Below are positions 49,313 through 57,263 of a stretch of DNA of 57,263 nucleotides, in pieces. The DNA comes from WQUF01 sp031549525 (lineage in GTDB: Bacteria; Bacillota; Clostridia; Clostridiales; Clostridiaceae): the NCBI GenBank assembly GCA_031549525.1, contig JAVBPQ010000088.1, forward strand, positions 1 to 57,263. The letters are read 5' to 3'. Positions within the stretch are counted from its first letter, which is position 1; each line of letters starts with the position of its first letter. The notes beneath the pieces were generated by a model. The model ran no database searches and had not been told where the DNA came from. It saw only the letters and a program-made list of their open reading frames with translations. The position numbers were made by a program, and so were the translations under genes.

Positions 49313-49858
49313 ATGGAAAAGTCCAAAATATTAAATTTAAAGGATAAGACTATATTTTTTTATAGCATATCTATAGTATTTATTGTTGCAATGAGCTATA
49401 TCTCTAAAAATATTGATATCTCACATTTAAAATTCTTATTATATCCTGTATCTAAATTCATAGAGATGTATTTTAACATAGAGCTCTTTTTTATAGATGG
49501 ATTAGGGTATGGTGATATAAACAATTCTTTTATAATTGGAAAAAGCTGCTTGGGTCTTAATTTTTTTATATTGCTGATAGGTATTTTTATACCAAAGTTA
49601 ATTGCACAAAAAAATAAGCTCAAATCATCCCTATTGTTTATAATAGCTGCATATTTTATAACGATCATAACTAACTTTATAAGAATATCTTCTTCCATAT
49701 ATTTTCTTGGCTTTAATTTTGAGAAGGAGAAATTTTTATTTATCCATAGCTCAATTGGGATTATAACTTATTTAACAAGCCTCATCATAAGCTTTTACTT
49801 TATATCAAAAATATTAAAAGAAGGGGAATTAAAAAATGAAAATGAAATTGTATCATAA
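49313..49858 (+). CDS. xrtK: Exosortase K-type cysteine transpeptidase
   Basis: This 181-residue polytopic protein of the exosortase/archaeosortase superfamily has about six membrane segments. The three active-site elements are present: Cys 79 in GKSCLGLNFF, Arg 124 in IITNFIRIS (with Asn 121) and His 145 in FIHSSIGI. Exosortases recognise a short C-terminal signal with a membrane span, cut it and transfer the protein to an envelope acceptor. The small size and the adjacent MSEP-CTERM-like gene identify it as XrtK, a one-enzyme one-substrate type. GGAGG precedes the ATG. It overlaps the substrate gene by 23 bases. Confidence 0.87.
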   Translation: MEKSKILNLKDKTIFFYSISIVFIVAMSYISKNIDISHLKFLLYPVSKFIEMYFNIELFFIDGLGYGDINNSFIIGKSCLGLNFFILLIGIFIPKLIAQKNKLKSSLLFIIAAYFITIITNFIRISSSIYFLGFNFEKEKFLFIHSSIGIITYLTSLIISFYFISKILKEGELKNENEIVS

Positions 49859-52526
49859 ACCTTTAGTTATACTCTTTGTTGTGATACTTCCTCAAATTTT
49901 ATTTAATATAGCTATGTCCAATGAAATAGTTTCAAAAAACATATCTATAGCAATAGGTATAGTAAATGCTCTGATATTTTTAGGTTATATGTACATTTTT
50001 TTAAAAAACCAGATCAAAAAAAGCGATGTTTCCTTTGTAGATTATTGTATTATAACTTGCTTAGGTGCTCTTCAAACTTTTATTTTAGTTGAATTTATTT
50101 CAAAGGGTTTTGAATTATATAAATTTCTCAATATAAACATAAGCACAAACTTACTTTTTCAAATAATAATACTGCTCATCATCCTTTATGGAATAACTGG
50201 AATGTATATATGTAAAATAAATTCTGACAAGGAATATTCAATTACAAAAGAAGGCATACTCTTAGTTATCATACCTATAGTATCATATATAGTTTTTAAT
50301 ACTGTTTTAAGAGATAGATACGATATTCTTGATAACTATCTAAGCTTTTTTGCTATAATCATCGCCTATACCATCTTAATACTTGCAATAAGATTTTGCT
50401 ATGTGATTTTTATAAAAAAGAAACAATCTTATCTTATTTTAAATACCATAATAGTGCTCATAATCCCCCTTACAGGATTAGCTTTAAACAGCTATTTTGG
50501 CAATGCTGTTGCAGATTTTTCAAGCATATTTTTCTTTGTGATTCCAATTATAAATATCCTATTGTTGTTTGAAGTAAAGGATACTAAAAAGAGGATGCTT
50601 TTATTTTTTATAAAGAGCATAACTTATTCCTACACCCTTTATTTTTTCATAGTCTTTATTCCATTATATCCCCTCTCATTATTTGCACTTATATTTTATG
50701 GAATTGGCATATTGATCCTTGGACCATTATTTTTGATGGTACTCCATACCTTCCATTTAATAAATGAATATTTAGCCATGAAAGATAAAAAACTTATAGG
50801 AATTTTCATATCAGGGTTTTTAATCATACCTATTGTCTTAACCATTAACTTTTTATTTGATAAACCAAATTTAAAATTAGCTCTCGATGTTATGTATAAG
50901 CCCTATGAAAATGTGAATTTAAACCTTGCAAGATTAAATAGGAGTACTAAAAACATCACCTCAAAGCGCACTTCAAGGAGCTTTTTTGATGATAACAACA
51001 TATTTAGAGGAACCCCTATAATTACATCTTGGTACAATTTTATAGTGGCTAAGGATTTAAATATAAGCAATGAATCTATAGAAAATATTAAAAAACTATA
51101 TTTAAACAAAGATACCAATTATTCAATAGCTCAAACTCAAGTTGAAGAAGTAAGCTTTAAAAGCGTTGGATTTAGCTTTTACGATATAAATTCTGAAACT
51201 ATTTATGACAAAAAATCAAAGGAGTTTAGAAGCAAAATCGATTTAAAAATAAAGAGCAATGGACCAGCTGAATATATAACGAATTTCCATATTCCAGAAG
51301 GCAGTTACATAAGCAATTATTACCTATATGTAGCAAATGAGAAAAAATATGGTTCATTAACGGATAAGCGAATATCAAATTCTATGTATAATAGCATAGT
51401 TAGAAAATCTCTAGACCCAGGAATTATAAATTATATTTCACAAAATACCCTAGAGCTTAAGATATTTCCCTTTAGAATGGACGAGATAAGAGAATCAGGG
51501 TTTGAAATAGTGCACAAGGAGCCCATTAAAATAACTATAGATGAACATGAAATAAACCTTTCAAATAGCACCTTTAGCAGTGAAGGTATAGTTGAGAATG
51601 AAAATGGACTATTCATACCTTCCTATGAAAAAAACAAATTGCAAAAAATAGAAAGAGAGCCTAAATATAATTTCATAGTGGATATGTCACTAAATAGCGA
51701 TGTAGATAAGCATGTTGAAAATTTAAAAGCTTTTATAAAAAATAATGATGTAAAAGAAGAAAAGATATGCTTTGCAAATTATGAAATGAAAATAGTACCC
51801 TTTGACGATTTAGAAAATCCTTCAAAGTATATGGATAAAAAAGGCGGATTTAATTTTAATCTAGCTATAAAATCTATGCTATTAGATGATGAAAATGGTG
51901 CAAACATCATAGTTGTTTTTAGTGATAATCTATATGATGCTCCAATGGTTAACGATCTTATCCATAAAAACTTAATAAGCCCTGATACAAAAGGATCTTA
52001 TTTTCAAATAGATAAAAATAATATTTTAAAGTCATATTCATTTGTAGATAATAAGCTTTTAAAAGATGTGGATAAAATTAAGCTATATCCTGTATTAAAA
52101 TACGAAAACTTATACTTAAAAGACGACAATATCTCAGAGGTAATAGCAAAGAAACCACCTATCGTAGATGATATAAGTTTAAATAAAAGCGATTGGGAAA
52201 ATGGATTTAATTTAAATTTAATGTATAAAGCATCTCAAGAAAATAACAATGAAATAAATAATATTCCATTTGAAATAGTTAAAAAGAGCATAGAGACAAA
52301 TGTATTAACACCTCTTACTTCTTATATTGTAGTTGAAACAGATGCACAGGAAGAGGAGATAAAAAATAGACAAAATAAATTATTAGAATCAAATGATTAC
52401 AACAGCATAGAACCAGTAGAGATGAATGAGCCATCGATTTTTATATTCATTTTGGTTTTAATCCTATATATTTTACAGAAATCACTTTTTACATCTTTTA
52501 AAAAGAAAGGAAAAACAACATTATGA
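49836..52526 (+). CDS. MSEP-CTERM-like exosortase substrate with VIT-like region
   Basis: This 896-residue protein has about ten membrane segments in residues 1-350 and a large soluble region (350-860). Within that, about 430-580 resembles a VIT-type beta domain (FYDINSETIYDKKSKEF and FRMDEIRESGFEIV among its segments) and 610-700 may be a VWA-like fold (FIVDMSLNSDVDKHV, IIVVFSDNLYDAP). The C-terminal signal is MNEPS (863-867), a hydrophobic span (868-885) and a basic tail, matching the MSEP-CTERM pattern with N for S. It is the obvious target of the upstream exosortase. Overlap of 23 bases with xrtK ensures coupling. Confidence 0.85.
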   Translation: MKMKLYHKPLVILFVVILPQILFNIAMSNEIVSKNISIAIGIVNALIFLGYMYIFLKNQIKKSDVSFVDYCIITCLGALQTFILVEFISKGFELYKFLNINISTNLLFQIIILLIILYGITGMYICKINSDKEYSITKEGILLVIIPIVSYIVFNTVLRDRYDILDNYLSFFAIIIAYTILILAIRFCYVIFIKKKQSYLILNTIIVLIIPLTGLALNSYFGNAVADFSSIFFFVIPIINILLLFEVKDTKKRMLLFFIKSITYSYTLYFFIVFIPLYPLSLFALIFYGIGILILGPLFLMVLHTFHLINEYLAMKDKKLIGIFISGFLIIPIVLTINFLFDKPNLKLALDVMYKPYENVNLNLARLNRSTKNITSKRTSRSFFDDNNIFRGTPIITSWYNFIVAKDLNISNESIENIKKLYLNKDTNYSIAQTQVEEVSFKSVGFSFYDINSETIYDKKSKEFRSKIDLKIKSNGPAEYITNFHIPEGSYISNYYLYVANEKKYGSLTDKRISNSMYNSIVRKSLDPGIINYISQNTLELKIFPFRMDEIRESGFEIVHKEPIKITIDEHEINLSNSTFSSEGIVENENGLFIPSYEKNKLQKIEREPKYNFIVDMSLNSDVDKHVENLKAFIKNNDVKEEKICFANYEMKIVPFDDLENPSKYMDKKGGFNFNLAIKSMLLDDENGANIIVVFSDNLYDAPMVNDLIHKNLISPDTKGSYFQIDKNNILKSYSFVDNKLLKDVDKIKLYPVLKYENLYLKDDNISEVIAKKPPIVDDISLNKSDWENGFNLNLMYKASQENNNEINNIPFEIVKKSIETNVLTPLTSYIVVETDAQEEEIKNRQNKLLESNDYNSIEPVEMNEPSIFIFILVLILYILQKSLFTSFKKKGKTTL

Positions 52527-52678
52527 AAAAAATATTGAGTGTTATCTTTGTTATATTAGGAACTTCAAGCCTTATATATTGCATCTTGAATAATGTAGAT
52601 GGAATAGGAAGGGCTGCCCTTATCTTAGCTGGTGTGATATTTATATCCCTTGGAACATTTAAAAATATAAAAAGCTAA
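52523..52678 (+). CDS. Small membrane protein, third gene of the exosortase cassette
   Basis: This 51-residue protein starts with ATG overlapping the stop codon of the substrate gene (AAAGAAAGGAAAAA upstream). It has two hydrophobic stretches (residues 4-22 and 30-45) separated by NNVDGIGRA, ending in FKNIKS. I do not recognise a family. Its position and coupling suggest a role with the exosortase or its product. Confidence 0.65.
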   Translation: MKKILSVIFVILGTSSLIYCILNNVDGIGRAALILAGVIFISLGTFKNIKS

Positions 52679-52703
52679 ATCCTTAAATCACTCATATTCA
52701 AAA

Positions 52704-52745
52704 TAAGACCTGCAAATTTATGGTTAATTTGTGGGTCTTATATAT
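52704..52745 (+). terminator. Terminator of the exosortase cassette
   Basis: TAAGACCTGCAAATT (52704-52718) and AATTTGTGGGTCTTA (52726-52740) form a stem with one mismatch. The following sequence TATATT is only weakly T-rich. Confidence 0.6.
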
Positions 52746-52873
52746 TAAAAAAACCCTCTATTAAGGCTAGTCCCTTGTGGTAATCAAAGCTTAGATGTAT
52801 ACTAACAGGAAATAGTATTAATCACAAAATTTCATCAACCTTATAGATTATTGATGACTTAGAGGGGTGGAAA

Positions 52874-53773
52874 ATGGAATTTAGGCAAATGAGTTATTTT
52901 GTTACAATTGTGGATGAAAATAGTTTTACAATAGCAGCAAAAAAATTGCACATTTCTCAGCCAGCACTTAGCCGTATGCTTAACAGCCTTGAATCTCAGC
53001 TTAACTGTAAGCTAATTGAGCGAAAAAAAAAGAAAATTAAACTAACTGAGCAAGGAATTTTTCTTTATAATAAAGCAAAAAAAGTAGTTGAAGAATTTGA
53101 AGAACTTAAAGATGACCTTAACACTTATATTTTAAACTCCAAAGATATAGTCCTTGTAGGAATTCCTCCCGTCGTTGGTACTTTCCTTGTTTCATCCGTA
53201 GTTGGAAATTTTATAGATGAATATCCAGAAGTTAAAGTGCTTATATCTGAACAAGGTGCAAAACTCGTTCAGAAAAATATACTTGAGGATAAGCTAAATA
53301 TTGGCTTCACACCTCTTCCCCTTAGTTTAGTTGGTTTTAATGTTTTTCCAATTTATGAAGACGAAATGGATGTAATAGTTCATAAAAATCACCATTTTGT
53401 TAAACACAAAAGCCTATCTCTTAATGAATTATCTGAAGAAAACTTTATTTTATTTGATGACACATTTGCTCTGCACGACTATACTATTCAAAGCTGTAGA
53501 AATTCAGGCTTTGAGCCTAAAATATTTATAAAAAGCGGTCAATGGGATTTTATACTTGAAATGGTAGCCTTAAAAAAAGGTATAGCAATAATGCCAAGAC
53601 CTATTGCCAATAGATATAAATCAGATACAATAGTTAAAATTCCTATGAAGGGTGAAGTTCTTAAATGGAAAATAGCTATAATTTCTAAATACAATAGACA
53701 ATTAAATAAATCTACTAAGCTATTTATAGAATATACCAAAAGTCAACTTTTGTCTTCCAAACATAACCTATAA
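52874..53773 (+). CDS. LysR-family transcriptional regulator
   Basis: This 299-residue regulator has the N-terminal winged HTH (FRQMSYFVTIVDENSFTIAA, LHISQPALSRMLNSLESQL) and a C-terminal substrate-binding domain (ILVGIPPVVGTF-type start at about residue 90, here IVLVGIPPVVG). It is in the same direction as, and 200 bases upstream of, the hydroxybutyrate genes, which it probably controls. GAGGGGTGGAAA precedes the ATG. The family most often activates metabolic operons in response to a pathway compound. The ligand here is unknown. Confidence 0.92.
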   Translation: MEFRQMSYFVTIVDENSFTIAAKKLHISQPALSRMLNSLESQLNCKLIERKKKKIKLTEQGIFLYNKAKKVVEEFEELKDDLNTYILNSKDIVLVGIPPVVGTFLVSSVVGNFIDEYPEVKVLISEQGAKLVQKNILEDKLNIGFTPLPLSLVGFNVFPIYEDEMDVIVHKNHHFVKHKSLSLNELSEENFILFDDTFALHDYTIQSCRNSGFEPKIFIKSGQWDFILEMVALKKGIAIMPRPIANRYKSDTIVKIPMKGEVLKWKIAIISKYNRQLNKSTKLFIEYTKSQLLSSKHNL

Positions 53774-53972
53774 TAATAATAATGATAAATTAAAATTTCA
53801 TGATTTACTTAAATGATTTTTTTATATTTTAATAACTAAATGTTATGGTTTAATAAGTTTTATATATTTTATTTATATGATTTTTTCATGTATACTTAAT
53901 TTATATTTTACTAGTTTTTTTAAGGGCTTTGTAAAGGTTTTCGTTTCTAATAATTATTAAAGGAGGTAAAAG

Positions 53973-54734
53973 ATGTTTAAAGAAAAAGTGTGTATTGTAA
54001 CTGGTGCTGCTAGTGGTATTGGACTTGCTATTGCTAATGGTTTTGTTAAAGAGTCTGCAAATGTAGTAATGTGTGACATTAACGAAGCAAAATTAAAGGA
54101 AGAAGCAGAAAAGCTTAATGCAGAATATTTTGCTTGTGATCTTAGTAAAAGAGCTGATTGCAAGGCTCTAGTTGATTTTACTCTAGAGAGGTATAAGAAG
54201 GTTGACATCTTGGTTAATGTTGCAGGTATTCAAACAGTTTCTCCTATTGATGAATTCCCTGAGGATAAATGGGATTTTATGATTTCTCTTATGCTGACTG
54301 CCCCTTTCCTTTTGACTAAATATGTGTGGCCTTCAATGAAGGAAAACGGTTTTGGCAGAATCATCAACCTCAATTCTATCCATGGCCTTGTTGCTTCTGA
54401 ATTTAAATCTGCTTATGTTTCTGCTAAACATGGCTTAGCTGGCTTAACAAAAACCACTGCTCTTGAAGGCGGTAAATATGGAATAACAGTGAATTCAATC
54501 TGCCCTGCTTATGTAAGAACTCCTCTAGTTGACAATCAAATAAAGGACCAAGCAAAAAATCATGGCATAAGCGAGGAAAAGGTTATCAGTGATATTATGC
54601 TTCAAAAAGCTGTTGTTAAAAAACTAATCGAGCCAGATACCATTTATGAAGTTGTTAAATTTTTATGCTCTGATGCAGCAGCAAATATAACTGGTTCAAC
54701 CATGACAATCGATGGAGGTTGGACAGCAGGTTAA
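53973..54734 (+). CDS. bdhA: 3-hydroxybutyrate dehydrogenase (SDR family)
   Basis: This 253-residue short-chain dehydrogenase oxidises D-3-hydroxybutyrate to acetoacetate with NAD. The coenzyme motif is VTGAASGIGLAIA (about residues 9-21), NVAG follows, and the catalytic Ser-Tyr-Lys set lies in INLNSIHG and AYVSAKHG. The C-terminal region with ICPAYVRTPLVDNQIKDQAK is typical of bacterial BdhA. AAAGGAGGTAAAAG precedes the ATG. It is the first gene of a catabolic set with the permease and CoA-transferase. Confidence 0.92.
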   Translation: MFKEKVCIVTGAASGIGLAIANGFVKESANVVMCDINEAKLKEEAEKLNAEYFACDLSKRADCKALVDFTLERYKKVDILVNVAGIQTVSPIDEFPEDKWDFMISLMLTAPFLLTKYVWPSMKENGFGRIINLNSIHGLVASEFKSAYVSAKHGLAGLTKTTALEGGKYGITVNSICPAYVRTPLVDNQIKDQAKNHGISEEKVISDIMLQKAVVKKLIEPDTIYEVVKFLCSDAAANITGSTMTIDGGWTAG

Positions 54735-54778
54735 TCATTTTTTTAAGCTATATTTTTATAAGTTAAGGGGGGAAATAA

Positions 54779-56065
54779 ATGATAGGTATATTTTTGGGAC
54801 TAATATTATTAATGTTTCTTGCGTATAGAGGATACTCAATTATTTGGATAGCGCCTATTTGTGCAGCAGTTGTAGCATTAACAGGCGGTTTACCACTTTT
54901 AGAAACTTATAAAGTAGCATATATGGATGGATTTGTAGGCTTTACAAAATCATGGTTCCCTGTATTCATGCTCGGAGCTATTTTTGGCAATCTCATGGAT
55001 TATACAAAGAGCGCAAACTCTATAGCTCTTTGGCTTACAAATGCTATTGGTAAAAAAAGAGCTATACTCAGCGTTGTACTTGGATGTGCTGTATTGACAT
55101 ATGGTGGAATAAGCTTATTTGTTGTTGTGTTCGCAATGTATCCATTTGCTCTTGCTTTATTTAGAGAAGCAAATATATCGAGAAAATTAATACCTGGAAG
55201 TATAGCTCTAGGCTCATTTACATTTACCATGACTGCAGTTCCAGGTACACCACAAATTCAAAATCTCATACCAATGGAATACTTCCACACAACCCCTATG
55301 GCTGCTCCTATTATGGGTATAACTGCAACTTTAGTTATATTTGGATTAGGTTATTTTTATATGACTTATAGACAAAAAATGTATGAGAAAAAAGGTGAAT
55401 TTTTTGTTGAAAAAGAAGGTACAAAAGCAGAAACAGCTGATACTGCTAATTTGCCAAACCCCATTCTTTCTATATTACCACTACTTGCAGTAATATTAAC
55501 ATTAAACCTATTTAAATTAGATATAATAATATGCCTTATAATTGGTATACTATTAACCATGGTTCTTAACTTTAAATTATTTAAAGGTTTCACAAGTACT
55601 CTTACTAAAGGAGCTACAGGTTCTATTATCGCTATTATAAATACTAGTGCTGCAGTTGGCTTTGGCGCTGTAGTTAGAACAGTTCCAGGATTTAAAAGCT
55701 TGACAGATGCTGTTATGAATGTTCCTGGTTCGCCACTTATATCAGAATCTATAGCTGTCAATGTTCTAGCAGGTGCAACTGGTTCAGCTTCAGGGGGAAT
55801 GGGTATCGCTCTTGCTGCTCTTGGAGAAAAATTTTATCAAATTTCTCAATCAACTGGCATAAGCCCAGAAGCTTTCCACAGAGTTGCCTCTATTTCATCA
55901 GGTGGTCTTGATACACTTCCTCATAATGGAGCAGTTTTAACTCTTTTAGCTATAACCGGCTTGACCCATAAGGATTCATATATTGATATATTCTTTACAT
56001 CTTTACTGATACCAGTTATATCAGTAATACCTGCAATTATATTAGCAAGCTTTGGTATATACTAA
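54779..56065 (+). CDS. GntP-family permease, probably for 3-hydroxybutyrate
   Basis: This 428-residue membrane protein has about 12 hydrophobic segments and belongs to the GntP/ArsB-like permease group. Motifs include GAIFGNLMDYTKSANSIALW, TYGGISLFVVVFAMYP and the re-entrant-like GATGSASGGMGIALAALG and SSGGLDTLPHNGAVLTLL. The flanking hydroxybutyrate dehydrogenase and CoA-transferase genes suggest that it imports 3-hydroxybutyrate or a similar short acid rather than gluconate. AAGGGGGGAAATAA precedes the ATG. A terminator-like hairpin follows. Confidence 0.86.
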   Translation: MIGIFLGLILLMFLAYRGYSIIWIAPICAAVVALTGGLPLLETYKVAYMDGFVGFTKSWFPVFMLGAIFGNLMDYTKSANSIALWLTNAIGKKRAILSVVLGCAVLTYGGISLFVVVFAMYPFALALFREANISRKLIPGSIALGSFTFTMTAVPGTPQIQNLIPMEYFHTTPMAAPIMGITATLVIFGLGYFYMTYRQKMYEKKGEFFVEKEGTKAETADTANLPNPILSILPLLAVILTLNLFKLDIIICLIIGILLTMVLNFKLFKGFTSTLTKGATGSIIAIINTSAAVGFGAVVRTVPGFKSLTDAVMNVPGSPLISESIAVNVLAGATGSASGGMGIALAALGEKFYQISQSTGISPEAFHRVASISSGGLDTLPHNGAVLTLLAITGLTHKDSYIDIFFTSLLIPVISVIPAIILASFGIY

Positions 56066-56073
56066 AAGTTAAT

Positions 56074-56103
56074 AATGACCTAGCAATAAAATGCAAGGTC
56101 ATT
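56074..56103 (+). terminator. Hairpin between permease and CoA-transferase genes
   Basis: AATGACCTAGCA pairs with TGCAAGGTCATT (one bulge), followed by TATTATT. It could attenuate transcription before the CoA-transferase genes. Confidence 0.55.
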
Positions 56104-56142
56104 TATTATTAAAATATGAAAAATAAAAAAGGAGGTATGATT

Positions 56143-56799
56143 TTGAAGAATAAAATTATCGATATTAAAACCTTTAAAGAATTTTTAAAAGATGATATGT
56201 CAATTATGATAGGTGGGTTTATGGGAAATGGCACTCCTGAAATATTAGTTGATGCTATTATTGAAAGCGGTATTAAAAATTATACGATTATAGTAAATGA
56301 CACAGCTATGCCAGGTGTAGGTACTTCTAAGCTTATAGCTACAAAGAGGGTTAAAAAGATCATAGCTTCTCATATTGGTTTAAATCCTCAAACTGGACAG
56401 CTTATGACAGCTAAAGAGCTTGAAGTTGAGCTTATTCCTCAAGGAACACTTGCTGAAAGAATAAGATGCGGCGGAAGCGGTATTGGAGGGTTTTTAACTC
56501 CAACTGGTCTTGGGACAGATGTAGAAATTGGCAAAGAAAAAATAACAGTAGATGGTAAAGCTTATTTGCTTGAGCTTCCTCTTAGAGCAGATTTAGCCAT
56601 CATAAGAGGAAGTATAGTTGATAAATCCGGCAATGTATTCTTTGCAGGAACTACTAGAAACTTTAATCCTCTGATGGCAACTGCATGTGATCTAGTAGTA
56701 GCTGCTGCTGAAAAAATAGTTGAAAAAGGTGAGATTGAAAGCGAATCTATCATGCTTCCTGGTATTTTTGTTGACTATATAGTTGGGGGTGAAAAATAA
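56143..56799 (+). CDS. atoD: Acetoacetate CoA-transferase, subunit alpha
   Basis: This protein of about 218 residues is a family I CoA-transferase alpha subunit: IMIGGFMGNGTPEILVDAII at the CoA-binding end, and IRCGGSGIGGFLTPTGLGT with ADLAIIRGSIVDKSGNVFF further on. With the beta subunit it moves CoA between acetoacetate and an acyl-CoA donor. I chose the TTG at 56143 because AAAGGAGG lies 8 bases before it; the longer frame from 56116 contains that site. The stop codon overlaps the next ATG by one base. Confidence 0.92.
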   Translation: MKNKIIDIKTFKEFLKDDMSIMIGGFMGNGTPEILVDAIIESGIKNYTIIVNDTAMPGVGTSKLIATKRVKKIIASHIGLNPQTGQLMTAKELEVELIPQGTLAERIRCGGSGIGGFLTPTGLGTDVEIGKEKITVDGKAYLLELPLRADLAIIRGSIVDKSGNVFFAGTTRNFNPLMATACDLVVAAAEKIVEKGEIESESIMLPGIFVDYIVGGEK

Positions 56800-57263
56800 T
56801 GGATGCTAAGGATATCATAGCAAAAAGAGCATCACAAGAATTATCTGATGGAGATGTTGTTAACCTTGGAATAGGACTGCCAACCTTAGTCGCAAACTAT
56901 GTTCCAGACGATGTTGAGATCATATTGCAATCTGAAAATGGTATTTTAGGGATGAAAGGTATAGCAGAGGAAGGAGAGAAAGATAAAAATATAGTAAATG
57001 CTGGCGGAGTCAATGTCACTGTTAAAAAAGATGCTTGCTTCTTTGATAGCGCAACTTCTTTTGTTATAATAAGAGGCGGTCATGTAGATAAAACCATGCT
57101 TGGAGCCCTTGAAGTTGATCAGGAAGGATCTCTTGCAAGCCATATTATACCTGGGAAAATGGTGCCTGGAATGGGCGGTGCTATGGACCTCGTATCAGGC
57201 TCTAAAAAAGTAATAGTGCTTACAACCCACACTGCAAAAGGCAACAAACCTAAAATATTGAAA
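56799..57263 (+). CDS. atoA: Acetoacetate CoA-transferase, subunit beta (partial, runs off the window)
   Basis: The first 155 residues of the beta subunit are present; the frame is still open at the window end. Full-length members have about 215-220 residues. The catalytic glutamate lies in ILQSENGILGM (Glu about 47), and GGHVDKTMLGALEVDQEGSLAS and PGMGGAMDLVSGSKKVI are family segments. The substrate may be acetoacetate from hydroxybutyrate oxidation or from lysine cleavage by Kce, where a butyryl-CoA:acetoacetate transferase is required. The start codon overlaps the alpha-subunit stop (TAATG). Confidence 0.94.
   Translation, partial: MDAKDIIAKRASQELSDGDVVNLGIGLPTLVANYVPDDVEIILQSENGILGMKGIAEEGEKDKNIVNAGGVNVTVKKDACFFDSATSFVIIRGGHVDKTMLGALEVDQEGSLASHIIPGKMVPGMGGAMDLVSGSKKVIVLTTHTAKGNKPKILK

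Noticed and set aside
52746..52873. T-box or other leader RNA before the LysR gene
   Set aside because: ACCCTCTATTAAG and CTTAGAGGGG are loosely complementary across the gap, but no T-box sequence or specifier-loop structure is present.
1..57263. Selenoprotein gene with in-frame UGA to match the tRNA-Sec
   Set aside because: The genes that end early (PNPOx-like, MBL-like) do not resume the same protein family after the stop, so truncation explains them better.

Overview
This window comes from a low-GC, anaerobic, spore-forming member of the Clostridia, probably Clostridiaceae or a close relative. The evidence is the AT-rich sequence with strong AGGAGG ribosome sites, a SpoVB-type flippase, an [FeFe]-hydrogenase-like protein, a selenocysteine tRNA, tungstate uptake with molybdopterin genes, and a complete lysine-fermentation operon. 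I cannot name the species from sequence alone.

Layout. 1-930: minus-strand remnants of an IscB/HEARO mobile element, with two full omega-RNA-like copies, a third partial one, and a 76-residue IscB-derived ORF that lacks the nuclease core. 1010-4187: SpoVB-like flippase and a membrane protein of unknown function. 4338-4434: tRNA-Sec. 4570-9332 (minus): hydrogenase-like sensor, HATPase and DRTGG module, HelD and signal peptidase I. 9717-14781 (plus): a disordered membrane protein, a CPBP protease, a DUF11 surface protein with an anchorless LPRTG motif, and an Eis-like acetyltransferase. 14883-20955 (minus): flavin reductase and a glycerol/G3P operon (glpA-like, FAD oxidoreductase, DUF1667, glpP, glpK) behind a leader that looks GlpP-controlled. 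20972-26482 (minus): two moeA paralogs and tupCBA. 26801-28080: aminotransferase and tRNA-Trp.

28.1-35.2 kb looks like accessory DNA. It holds a BlaI/M56 sensor pair with a non-penicillin sensor domain, a patch of visibly higher GC with a flavodoxin lipoprotein, three gene remnants and a TetR regulator with paired operators, then a PiT phosphate transporter with its DUF47 partner. A 17-bp direct repeat at 28090 and 35180 bounds the region, next to tRNA-Trp. 35.3-39.9 kb holds a SnoaL-like protein, an EFR1 flavodoxin/ferredoxin, a HigBA toxin-antitoxin pair, a prohibitin-like protein and a small ORF.

39992-48327 (minus) is the lysine fermentation operon kal-kce-kdd-kamA-kamB-kamC-kamD-kamE. 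Upstream is a promoter and what I read as a lysine riboswitch. The 3' strand of its P1 stem is the same segment that forms the arm of a downstream terminator hairpin, so lysine binding should turn the operon on. 48673-52678 (plus) holds an LspA-like protein followed by an exosortase K (XrtK)-type transpeptidase, its probable sole substrate (an 896-residue MSEP-CTERM-like protein) and a 51-residue membrane protein, which is rare machinery for a Gram-positive. 52874-57263 (plus) holds a LysR regulator, 3-hydroxybutyrate dehydrogenase, a GntP-type permease and a two-subunit acetoacetate CoA-transferase cut by the window edge. That CoA-transferase could also handle the acetoacetate released by Kce in lysine fermentation.
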